From Gnetum montanum (taxonomy: Eukaryota; Streptophyta; Gnetopsida; Gnetales; Gnetaceae), in assembly GCA_015680685.1 (NCBI GenBank), contig MNCI01002917.1:161521-225520 (forward strand): 64,000 nt of DNA. The letters run 5' to 3'. A program made the translations under genes and the position numbers. This document shows, in pieces, positions 1-10,019 of this stretch (the first letter of the stretch is position 1; every line of letters starts with the position of its first letter). The notes beneath the pieces were generated by a model, which did not search any database, was not told the origin of the DNA, and saw only the letters and a list, made by a program, of their open reading frames with translations.

Positions 1-2045
1 GGGCAATCTAACGAATAACATGTCAACCTAAAATAGTTAAAGAAGTGTGGTGATTCCTTGGTCATACTGGTTACTACTAGTGCTTCATTGAGAATTTTTC
101 CAAAATCACCAAGTTGTTGGTGGAATTGACAAAGAAAGATGCATTGTTCATCTGGATCCCTACATGTGAAACAACATTTCAAAAACTAAAGTAGAAGCTT
201 GTTGAAACCCCAATTTTGAAAGCACCTGATTGGTCTAGGACATTTCATGTGATGATCGGTGCATCAAATTATGCTTTGGGGGTAATGCTTATGTAGATGG
301 ATGATCAAAAATGTCTATCTTATGTTCACTATGCAAGCTAAAGCATTGCAGGTGCACAGTTGAACTAAACCACTATAGAAAATGAGTTGATGGCAATGGT
401 GTTCGCCTTAGAGAAGTTTAGGTACTATGTGCTTAGCTATAAAGTGTTCATGCACACAGATCATAGTGCCATTTGATTTCTAATGAATAAATCAATAGTG
501 AGCCCTCGTGTCATATGGTGGCTTGTGATTTTGCAAGAGTTAAATCTCACAATGGTAGATTAAAAAGATGTGAAGAATGTGGTCACTAATCACTTATCAC
601 AGCTAAGATGGGATGAAAAGGAGAAAGAGAGTCCTTTATTTGATTAGTTCCCTAATGAATCTCTTCTTGTAGGGGATATTAATGAATAAATGTCTAATGA
701 ACCAAAATGATATGATACCATCCTCACTTATTTGCTCAAGTAAGAACTGTTGCAAGGGATGGACACTAGAAAGAAACAATAGTTTCTTCACCAGGTCAAG
801 AACTTCATGGAAATTAATAGGAACCTTTACAAAGTCTATCCTAATGGCCTAGTACGTTGGTGTATCCCTCATATGGATCAACTGCACATTCTTTAGGATG
901 CTCATGAAGGCCCTTGTGGGGGCCATTATGTTGGGAGACACATAATGATAAAAATCCTCATGGTGAGATATTATTGGCCAACAATCTTCCAATTCATCTA
1001 CGCTTGTGATCATTGTTAGAGGGATGGTGGAATGATAGCTTGAATGGAGGGACCACAATAATGGATTCAACCTCTTGAGAAATTTAATATTTGGGGCATT
1101 AACTACATGGATCTCATCACACCTTTATCAAATGGAAAGGCATATATCATAGTCCGAGTTAACTATTGCACCAAGTGGGCAAAAGCAGTTGTCATCACTG
1201 ACTATACATCCACCATTGCTACTTGGTTTGTGTAAAAAAATATCATAAATAGGTTTGGTATGACTCATGCATGAATTTATGATAATGGAACTCATTTTAT
1301 AGGTGCCACTTTCCAAAAACTTATGCAACGCTTAGGGGTTGAGCACAAACTCACAACACCATATCACCCCCAAGCCAATGGTCAAGTTGAGGTCACTAAT
1401 CGGGAAATTACAAAAATTATAATTCACACCGTTAGCAAATACTGACGGGATTAGAGCACCAAATTAAATGATGCCCTTTGGGCCTATTTCTCCACATGGA
1501 AGCTTCCCATAGGTTATTCTCCCTAGGAGCTCATGTATGGAAAACTACCAACACTACCGATCCAATCTGAGCTCCGTACACTCTCTACAACCTGTGACCT
1601 TGACATAAATCTAAGTCTAGCATAGAAAGAATGATTAATGAACCTAAAATTACTATATAAAAATTAGTTGATGGCCTTGTCATCCAAAAAAATTCATAAG
1701 GCATTTAACAAGAAACACCATGACTTCAAAATAAGAAAAGTCAAGTTTCAACCAGGCGATAAGGTCCTCTACTAGAATCCTGCACATGTACCCTAACAAA
1801 CCAAATTTCAAAAATTGTGGGAAGGACCTTACATTATTGATGAAATGTTTCCATCTAGGACCATGATTATCTATAAACTTGATAACCTAGATAAGAAACA
1901 ATTAGTCAACATCCAACAAGTAAAACCTTTCCATGAGCCCAAGCCAACCAACTCAATAGACACCTCAATAGATGAACAACCATACTTAATATTTTGAATC
2001 TCCTCCTTCCAATTTAGTCATGGAGGAGATGGCCACCCATACTAA
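1..2045 (+). pseudogene. pol: Decayed Athila-like pol: end of RT, RNase H, integrase
   Basis: Translation in shifting frames gives the RT connection (FLGHTGYY-like, around 45-90), RNase H (TFHVMIGAS-like at about 240 to HTDHSAI at about 460), the HHCC integrase zinc finger (DAHEGPCGGH ... CDHC, about 895-1020), and the integrase core (YMDLI at about 1105; DNGTHFIGA at about 1280; TTPYHPQANGQVEVTNREI-like at about 1345-1405), so D, D and E of the catalytic triad can still be read. The C-terminal part (KFQKLWEGPYII) runs to a conserved ending, ISSFQFSHGGDGHPY, with stop TAA at 2043-2045. Many stops and a few frameshifts break it; most stops sit where relatives have Gln, Arg or Trp. It encoded the polyprotein that copies and integrates the element. 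It is not functional. Confidence 0.9.
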
Positions 2046-3988
2046 TAATTTATGTAGCTCCTGAATCTTTTGACTTTTTTGTTTTACACATTTTTGATTT
2101 TACAACTTTTTGTTTTCATATTCGTTGTTTTACATCTTTTTTTTTCAATTTATTGATCTTTTCTAAGTTTTTGTTTTAAACCATCATTAATATATTCAAT
2201 ATTTATTGCCTACTCTTTTACTTTCTTTTATTTTTGCTTGTGTTTGATGTGTTTCTCTACTCTTTCTATTAATAAGGTGTCAGGTACAATGGTAATGTGC
2301 TACTTGATGGTGGTATGTTTCATTTGTAATTTGATTGTTGATGTCTGGTTTCTAACTTTGAATGTCATTACTGATGACTAGGACATAGGTTTTTTTCATG
2401 TAACAAGTAGTGAGCCCACATAATCCACCCATCCACATACTCTATGGTTTTTCTTATTTTGGAAATGTGTAGTCTCTTCTTCATTAATGCAACTCTAATA
2501 AATTGGTGACTTGTGTAGTTTCCAAAATTGGAAAGGAATCAAAGGTTTGGATAGGGTGTGGTTTCAAAGGGATGTGATATTCTTCATGCTTTTCTATTTT
2601 CCTATGTGCAGGAGTGTTCTTGTGAGCTTCTCACCATTCTATGTTATTCTACAATAGGAAGTCAAAATAAGTCCTTGCATGGTGTGGTCCTCATAAAAAA
2701 AAAAGAGAAAAGAGAGAAGATGAGGATTCAAAGCACATCCCTTGGATAAAATAAATGTGAAAACACATGGGTCTTTACATGGTATGGTTTCCATTCAAAA
2801 AAAAAAAAACATGAGAATTCAAAGCACATCCCTTAGACCAAATAAAAGGGCTACAAGCATTGGTTATGGGACTTGTATTGTCTCTTCTAACTAAGGCCCT
2901 TTCTCACTTCCTACTTTCTCTCCAATTTGGAATAGTGGTTGTTTTGTGGAAGCATTATTGTGTCTTAAGGGATGGACTAGTCTTAGAATGTCGATGTGAA
3001 GTCATTGAAAGTGGTTGGTTTTGGTCTTGTTCAAGGATGGATCCTACTAGGTCATTTAATCACAAACTCCATAAGGGACTTCATGTGACCATAATAGGAA
3101 CTCCATTCCATTCTCTCTGTCATCCATCTATGCTTTTCATGCCTCATCTCACTATTAGTTTCATGTTTTGATTCAATCTTCTGGTTTGATGTGTCAGGTT
3201 TCTCAATTAATTACTTTTGGATTTTTGCACTTAACTTTTCATAACCATTAATAATTCATGGAGCCCATAGACTCCTTAGTTTGAAGTTATGCAAGGGCAT
3301 AAAAGGCCTATGCCTACTTTGGGGAGGACCCACTTTCATATCTTTTGGCTTGGTTAAGTTAAGTTCTTTACCCTTAGATATTGTTACAATCAAAATTTTT
3401 TTATTTACCCCATCCATGCCATCCAATTGTATGCATCAAAACAACTATTTTTAATGAAATTATTCTTTTCATTATTGTGAATTTTTATACCCTCTTTCCA
3501 ATATTCCTTATGTTAAGCTTTTTCTAAATTTTATGCATTGGTTCTCTTACTTAACCCATTCGTCAGTCTTTTCACTAACACTATCAAGCAACCAATCTAT
3601 TACAATCAAAACTTAGCTAGATAAAATCATTGATTTTGTTGTGAGTGCAGTGGGGAGCATGGATTGGAAGTAGGACTAGCTTCACTAAGGAGGATGCAAC
3701 AATATCATTCATGGGAGATTATTCAAGATTGTTGAATATTTTTTACCTCTCCCTCATTCTTCTATTGTCAAGAGGGGTTGGATGTCCATTAGATTCAAGG
3801 ATGTTCTTTCTTGTTGTCATGAACACCCAATTTTGTACACAATTGTAATGTCGTATGCTTAGGCACTTTTGTATTTGTTTGTCCTCTCTGTGTTACTCTG
3901 CATGTTAGTCAAACAATCCACACCTCCTAATATATTTTGTAAAGGACTTGTTCTTCTTCTTTTGTACTCGAGAATGAGTTTTCATTCA
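2046..3988 (+). other. 3' untranslated region of element A
   Basis: About 1.9 kb between the pol stop and the polypurine tract. The same blocks, in the same order, appear after pol in elements E, C and D and, inverted, in the young element at 40166-42180: a pyrimidine-rich stretch with GTTTTACAC, a block on pale repeats of TTCAAAGCACATCCCTT, and a block GCATAAAAGGCCTATGCC. No convincing gene. Small frames at 2558-2749, 2860-3171 and 3645-3848 are not conserved between copies. A splice-acceptor-like TTGTGAGTGCAG at about 3640 lies where E has an extra coding region, so A has probably lost that region. Confidence 0.6.
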
Positions 3989-4000
3989 ATTGTGGGGGTA
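3989..4000 (+). promoter_or_regulatory. Polypurine tract of element A
   Basis: TTGTGGGGGTA lies immediately before the LTR start TGATAAATC. The same sequence precedes the LTR of element E (12904-12915) and, on the minus strand, that of the young element (ATGGGGGTA at 40154-40165). It is the expected primer for plus-strand DNA synthesis. Confidence 0.75.
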
Positions 4001-4869
4001 TGATAAATCATGTTTTCATACAGTCCGATATTGGAGTGGCTGCGATATTAGGTATATGATATCGGGTACATGATATCGTGGCCTAAGATGCAATATTGTA
4101 TATTCGATATTGTAGGGTTACTACTGAGTCTATAAATATAGCCCTTGGGTGCACAATTGAGAGTAGTTTTTAGCAGTCAAGTAGTCAAACTCTTGTAGTT
4201 TGTCCATTTGAGAGTTAGAATATTTTCCAAGTGCCCGCAGTAGGAGGTTTAAGTGTGAACGGATCTTTAGTAAAGCATTGATATACTTGAACACATCATT
4301 GTGTTGACAATAAAGATGAACTCTTTGATTCATCCTTGCAGCATTTGAGACTTTCTTTCTTATGCATTTATATATTGTGATTTCATGAAATTTACATTAA
4401 TGTTATTGATGCAACAATTAAATTTGATTAATCAAGCAACTCATTAAAATACACAAGCATGACCCCCTTCAAACATACGTGTGACACTTGGTAGCTTAGA
4501 AACAGTTAGCATTTGACAACCAACAATGTTTACACAAAGTTCATGATCTATCTTGGAAGTGGAAATGGTTGCTTGTGTTAGGCTAGATTAGATCATAGTT
4601 TTCTTAGCAACTTAAACACTCTCACTTTCATTCTTGTTTTAGGCGGGTAAATTGATAAAACTCAAAATAATAAAAATCTTACGCCTTAGTCACACTTAAC
4701 CATACAATTGCATTCCACAAGTGGAACTAGGAAGACAACAAATGGACAACATGAACGCACTATCTAGCTCTAACGTACTTGGTAATTAAAGTCTGTAGAA
4801 TTTGATTAGATCACATGTGAATGCCTTTGATTCCTATGGTTGGGCATAAGGATACCTCACCACTCATCA
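4001..4869 (+). repeat. 3' LTR of element A (869 bp)
   Basis: Begins TGATAAATCATG just after the polypurine tract and ends GGATACCTCACCACTCATCA, matching the ends of the intact LTRs at 39082-46729 (TGATGAG ... CTCATCA). A TATA box (TATAAATA) lies at 4131-4138. Between 4027 and 4116 are repeated GATATCG/GATATTG words that look like mutated copies of the palindromes in the young LTRs. The block CTCTTGTAGTTTGTCC ... TTTTCCAAGTGCCCGCAGTAGGAG downstream of the TATA box is shared with every LTR of this family in the window. Confidence 0.85.
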
Positions 4870-7071
4870 ACTATCTTGAGAAAGTGTTGAAAAGGTGCAT
4901 GGAGATAAATTGTAGGCTCAATTGGTAGAAAAGATATTTAATGATCTAGGAAGTCATTGTCTTAGGGCATATAATATCAGAAAAAGGGATCAAGGTGAAC
5001 CCTAAAAAAATAAGGGTCATCCAAGGTATTACTAGATAGCCAGAAATAGTTAAAGATGTGAGGTCGTTCCTTGGACACACTGGCTACTACAAGTGATTCA
5101 TTGAGAATTTCTCTAAAATCACTAAATTTTTGGTGGAGCTAACAAAGAAGGATGCTCCATTTATTTAGACCAAGATATGTGAATGTGCATTCCAACAACT
5201 CAAGTAGAAGCTTGTGGAGACTCCAATTTTATGAGCACATGATTGGTCTAGATCTTTTCACATCATGATAGATGCATTGGATTATGCCTTGGAAGCCATG
5301 CTCATGCAGTTGGATGATTAGAAACATCCTTACTACATCAACTATATGAGTAGAAGCATTGTGGATGTATAGTTGAACTACACCACTATAGAAAAAGAAT
5401 TGATGATAATGATGTTTGCCTTGAAAAAAGTTAGGCACTATGTGCTTGGATATAAGGTGTTTATGCACACATATTATAGTGCAATTTGGTTCTTGTTGAA
5501 CAAACCAATAGTGAGTCCCCATGGTATATGGTGGCTGGTGATCTTGTAGGAATTTGATCGCATGATGGTAGATTGAAAGGAAATTGAGAATGTGGTTGCT
5601 GATTACTTGTCTCAGTTTTGATGGAATAATAAAGAGGAGGAAAGCCCACTATTAGATTAATTTTTTTTGACGAAATCCTCTTTACTAGGGCTATAACTAA
5701 ACAAATTCTTACTAAAAAAATGTAGTATGATCACATTCTCATATATCTTTTCACTCAAGAGATGTCATAAGATTGGGACAACTAGAAGAAATAATAGTTT
5801 CTTCACTAGGAAAAATGCTTCATGAAATCAATAGACACATTTACAAGGTGTGTGCTGATGGTTGGGTTAGTTGGTATGTTCTTGATGTTGATTAACTGCA
5901 CATTCTCTAAGATGCTCATGAGGGCCCTTGTGGTGGTGACTATGCTGGGAGATGCATGGCCATTAAGATCCTCATGGTAGGGTATTATTAGTCAACACTT
6001 TCTAGGGATGCTTACCACTTCATCCACTCCTGTGAATGTTGCCAATGTGATGGTGGAGTGACTGCTTGTATGAAAGAACCTTAACAATGGATCCAACCAC
6101 TAGAGCCCTTCAACATCTAAGGCATTGACTTCATGGATCCCATCATACCCATGTTGAATTAAAAGGTGTATATCATAGTTGCTATTGACTATTGTACAAA
6201 ATGGGTAGAAGCTATAGTTATCACCAGTTACACATCTTCCATAGCTACTCAGTTTGTACAATAATATTTTGTAAATATGTTGGGGATGTCATGTGCACTT
6301 ATTTCTAATAATGATACTCATTTCATAGGTGCTACCTCTTGGAAGCTTATGCAACACTTGGAGGTTGAACATAAATTAACAACACCCTACCACCCCCAAG
6401 CTAATGATCAAGCCAAGGCTACAAATAAGGAAATAACAAAAATAGTAACAAGAACCATTACTAAATATAGGAGGGATTAAAGCATGATACTCATTGATGC
6501 CCTTTGGGCCTATCGCTCCACTTGGAAACTTCCTATTGGTTACTCTCCCTATGAGCTTGTGTATGGAAAGTTACCAACTCTTCCCATCCAAGAAAGGCTT
6601 TGTATACTATCAAAAACTTATGACCTTGACCTTGACCTGAGTCTAGCATAAAAAGAAAGATTGATGAACATCAACTTACTGGATGAGAATTAATTAGTAG
6701 CCCTATCATCTAACAAGTTTCACAAGGCATTCAACAAGCAATGCCATGATCTTAGGATACAAAAAATAAAATTTAAACTAGGAGATAGGATCCTCTACTA
6801 GAATCACACACACATACCACAAAGAACCAAGTTCCAAATGTTGTTGAAGGGACCTTATATTATCTATAAGACCTTTCATTCTTGGACCATGTTAATCTAC
6901 AAACTTGCAAGTCTAAATAAGAAACTACTCATCAACATGTAATAAATTAAACCTTTTCATGAGCCTAAGAGAGCTAGTGAAAAAAAAAACTCAATGGATG
7001 GAGAGGTGCGCTTAATGTTTTGGATCTCCTCTTTCCAACTTAGTCATGAGGGAGATGTCCACCAATGCTAA
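4870..7071 (+). pseudogene. pol: Decayed Athila-like pol: RT end, RNase H, integrase
   Basis: The frame begins LEKVLKRCME (end of the RT palm, after the catalytic motif), then VLGHIISEKGIKV and RDVRSFLGHTGYY-like, RNase H (FHIMIDALDYAL ... FMHTYYSAI; the TDH motif is TYY), the integrase zinc finger (DAHEGPCGGDYAGR, about 5910) and the core. The core keeps TTPYHPQAN but reads SNNDTHF where an active copy has DNGTHF, and KATNKEI where the catalytic Glu is expected, so two catalytic residues are lost. The ending WISSFQLSHEGDVHQC and TAA at 7069-7071 match the other copies. Stops and frameshifts occur throughout. Dead relative of the A and C copies. Confidence 0.88.
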
Positions 7072-8711
7072 TTAATTAAAGTGGCTCCTTAGTCTTTTGT
7101 TTTTCATAGTTTTTGTTTTACACAATCTTTAGGACATTTTTCTCTTTCTTAAATCTTTTATAATTTCTTTTATATTTTACTTTATTTTGTTTGGATTTTT
7201 TCTAATGCTTTTCTTATGTTTGTTTGAGTTTTCTTTATTACTACTAGGACTAAGTGCAACTATAGTTGTTGATTGATGATGGTTTATGCTATACTATTAT
7301 TTGATTGCTAATGTATGGATTCTATCTTTGATTTTTGGCATTGATAATTAAGACATGGTTTCTTTTTTATGATAATAGGTACTGAGTCCACATCATCCAC
7401 CCATCCACAAAATGCTATTTTATTCCCTTATTTTGGAAATATGCAGTCCCATCTTAAGTGAAACTTTTAACAAATTTGTGACCTTGGTAGTTTCCAAACT
7501 TGGGAAGGATTAAATGGATGGAAAAGGGTGTGACTTCAAGGGGATTTAATGCTCTTTGTACTTGCCTACCCTCTTGGGAGCATGAGTGTTTTCATGGATT
7601 TCTTACCATTCCACTATTGACTAATAACATGAAGTTACAAGTCTTTGCATGGTGTGGTTCCCATAAGAAAATAATAATAGAAATTCAAAGCACATCTGTT
7701 AGATGAAATAATGGCTTACAAGAATTGTTTATGGAATTAGAAATACATGTTACCCATGCTTGAAGGTCGCCTCTAACTAAGGTCCATCTCACTTCCTATT
7801 TCTCTTTTTTTTCTCTTTTAGGAATGGTGTTTGATTCATTGGGCCATTCTTGTGCCTTGAGAGGATGGGCCAATCTTGGAGTGTTAATGTGAGGTTACTG
7901 AAAGTGATTGGTTTTGATTTGGACTAAGGATGGATGTTATTAGGTTATATTAACCACAAAATCCATAAGTAACTTCATGTGACCATGATACTAGACTCCA
8001 TTCCACTATTCACCTCATCCACCTATGCTTCCCATAACTCACCTCATTGCTGTTTTTCATGTTTTGTTCAATGTAGTTTGATGTGTAAAAATTCTTAGAT
8101 AGTTTCTTATGGGATTTAGTCCTCAACTTTCCACAACCATTAATCATTCATGGGGCTCATATAATTCTTGATTTGAAGAAATGCAAGGGCATTACAGGCA
8201 TCAGCTTTCTATGGGAAGGACCCACTTGCATACTTCTTGGTTGGGCTAGTTAAGTTCCTCATCCCTTAAACATTTTCATGTTCAAATATTTCATGCTCCA
8301 TATCAACTACATCCATTTTTGGACTCCTTTTTAAAGTTTTCTATAATCATTCTCCTAATAAATCTCCTTTTTTTTGGAATATCTCATCCTGTTCAAGCAT
8401 TTCTTCATGTTGTTGGCCTTTTTGAATCTCTATGGATTCTAATTGCATGTAAAAATCTTTATTTTCCTTCAAATTTTCAAAGGATTTTTTTTCTTTTGGC
8501 CATGTTAACGTGACCTCATCTATGGGATGCCATGAACATAGCCACAAAAATTTATAAATAGGATACAACATTTTGAAAATTTTTTCCATTTTCTTCTAAA
8601 TGATGATGTAGTTTTTTTAGTTTCCAAAGCCCAAAACCTTCCAAAGCTGGTAATGTTGGCATTGCTTGTCTAAGTAACCTTATTCTTCGTTCTTGTAGCT
8701 ATTGGAGGTAA
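7072..8711 (+). other. 3' untranslated region of element E, first part
   Basis: Matches the 3' untranslated region of A block by block (for example the GCAAGGGCATTACAGGCATC block at about 8190). After about 8330 it departs from A and enters a T-rich stretch ending TTCTTGTAG at about 8699, which resembles a splice acceptor ahead of the extra coding region. No gene with sustained coding character is seen here. The opposing frames at 8319-8513 and 8347-8589 overlap each other and are not conserved. Confidence 0.5.
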
Positions 8712-9334
8712 GCTCTATGTCATGGGGGCCACAAACCTTACGTTTTTGATGAAACATTTTTCAAAAAATTTCTAATTCCCCCAAGGTTTATCCAATAAAA
8801 AATCTTAAAATTACTAATTAATGAGCATTAAACCTTTCTAGTGAACTTTGGTAGCCATCTAATTAAAAATAATAATAAATGATTAATCTAACATGATCGT
8901 AACTTAGCCAGGTGTAACTAATCCAAGACAGAAGGTATTTAAATGTTTAAAGGTACATACCAAATGCTAATACTCGATCATGTTGTGATTATAGATGGCA
9001 CCTCAGCCTAAGCATTCGTAGGAAGTAGGACCATNTAGGCTGAGGTGCCATCTATAATCACAACATGATCGAGTATTAGCATTTGGTATGTACCTTTAAA
9101 CATTTAAATACCTTCTGTCTTGGATTAGTTACACCTGGCTAAGTTACGATCATGTTAGATTAATCATTTATTATTATTTTTAATTAGATGGCTACCAAAG
9201 TTCACTAGAAAGGTTTAATGCTCATTAATTAGTAATTTTAAGATTTTTTATTGGATAAACCTTGGGGGAGTTAGAAATTTTTTGAAAAATGTTTCATCAA
9301 AAACGTAAGGTTTGTGGCCCCCATGACATAGAGC
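8712..9334. repeat. 299-bp perfect inverted repeat around a 25-bp spacer
   Basis: 8712-9010 (starting GCTCTATGTC) is the exact reverse complement of 9036-9334 (ending GACATAGAGC) as far as can be read. The spacer 9011-9035 ends in a single N, and a 460-base N run starts right after the right arm. Perfect identity in a region where all other repeats are heavily mutated, together with the N at the join, points to an assembly or read-chimera artefact rather than a natural palindrome. Confidence 0.9.
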
Positions 9335-9794
9335 NNNNNNNNNNNNNNNNNNNNNNNNNNNNNNNNNNNNNNNNNNNNNNNNNNNNNNNNNNNNNNNNNN
9401 NNNNNNNNNNNNNNNNNNNNNNNNNNNNNNNNNNNNNNNNNNNNNNNNNNNNNNNNNNNNNNNNNNNNNNNNNNNNNNNNNNNNNNNNNNNNNNNNNNNN
9501 NNNNNNNNNNNNNNNNNNNNNNNNNNNNNNNNNNNNNNNNNNNNNNNNNNNNNNNNNNNNNNNNNNNNNNNNNNNNNNNNNNNNNNNNNNNNNNNNNNNN
9601 NNNNNNNNNNNNNNNNNNNNNNNNNNNNNNNNNNNNNNNNNNNNNNNNNNNNNNNNNNNNNNNNNNNNNNNNNNNNNNNNNNNNNNNNNNNNNNNNNNNN
9701 NNNNNNNNNNNNNNNNNNNNNNNNNNNNNNNNNNNNNNNNNNNNNNNNNNNNNNNNNNNNNNNNNNNNNNNNNNNNNNNNNNNNNNNNNNNNNN
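9335..9794. other. Assembly gap (460 N)
   Basis: Run of N. Long apparent reading frames across it are meaningless. The missing sequence should include the 5' part of the LTR whose 3' end appears at 9795-9986. Confidence 0.99.
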
Positions 9795-9986
9795 ACATCA
9801 TACACCTCATCTAGACTAAACCATACGTGACATATGCAAAACCAGTCTAGATGGGAAGACAGCGAACTGCGACCTAAGGCTAACTATTCTAGGTGCCACA
9901 ACTAGTCCATCTGCAGAGTTCGACCAGATCGCGTGTGCGACGCTCGTTTCGTATGGTTGAGTGTAGGGGTACCTCGCCACTCATCA
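9795..9986 (+). repeat. 3' end of an Athila-family LTR (solo LTR or 3' LTR), truncated by the gap
   Basis: Shares, in the same orientation, the last part of the young LTR: AACCATACGTGACA, GGGAAGACAGCGAACT, AGTTCGACCAGATCGCG, and the terminal GTGTAGGGGTACCTCGCCACTCATCA block. It is less decayed than the LTRs of A and E (it keeps several CG sites), so the insertion is relatively young. The following CTAAG matches CTAAG at 9008-9012 before the gap, as expected for a 5-bp target duplication. Confidence 0.8.
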
Positions 9987-10019
9987 CTAAGCATTCGTAG
10001 GAAGCAGGACCATCCCAAC

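Larger units (their letters stand above)
1..4869 (+). mobile_element. Athila-like Ty3/gypsy element A, 3' portion, inserted into element E
   Basis: Pol remnants, a 3' untranslated region, a polypurine tract and an 869-bp LTR follow each other in the usual order. The 5' part lies left of the window. Directly after the LTR end (CACTCATCA at 4869) the sequence resumes in the middle of the reverse transcriptase of a different, related copy, so A was inserted into that copy (element E). The same pol ending, untranslated region and LTR occur in elements E, C and D in this window, which confirms the borders. Confidence 0.85.

Noticed and set aside
9248-9819. Open frames of 176-185 codons across 9248-9819
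   Set aside because: They consist of the N run; no real sequence supports them.
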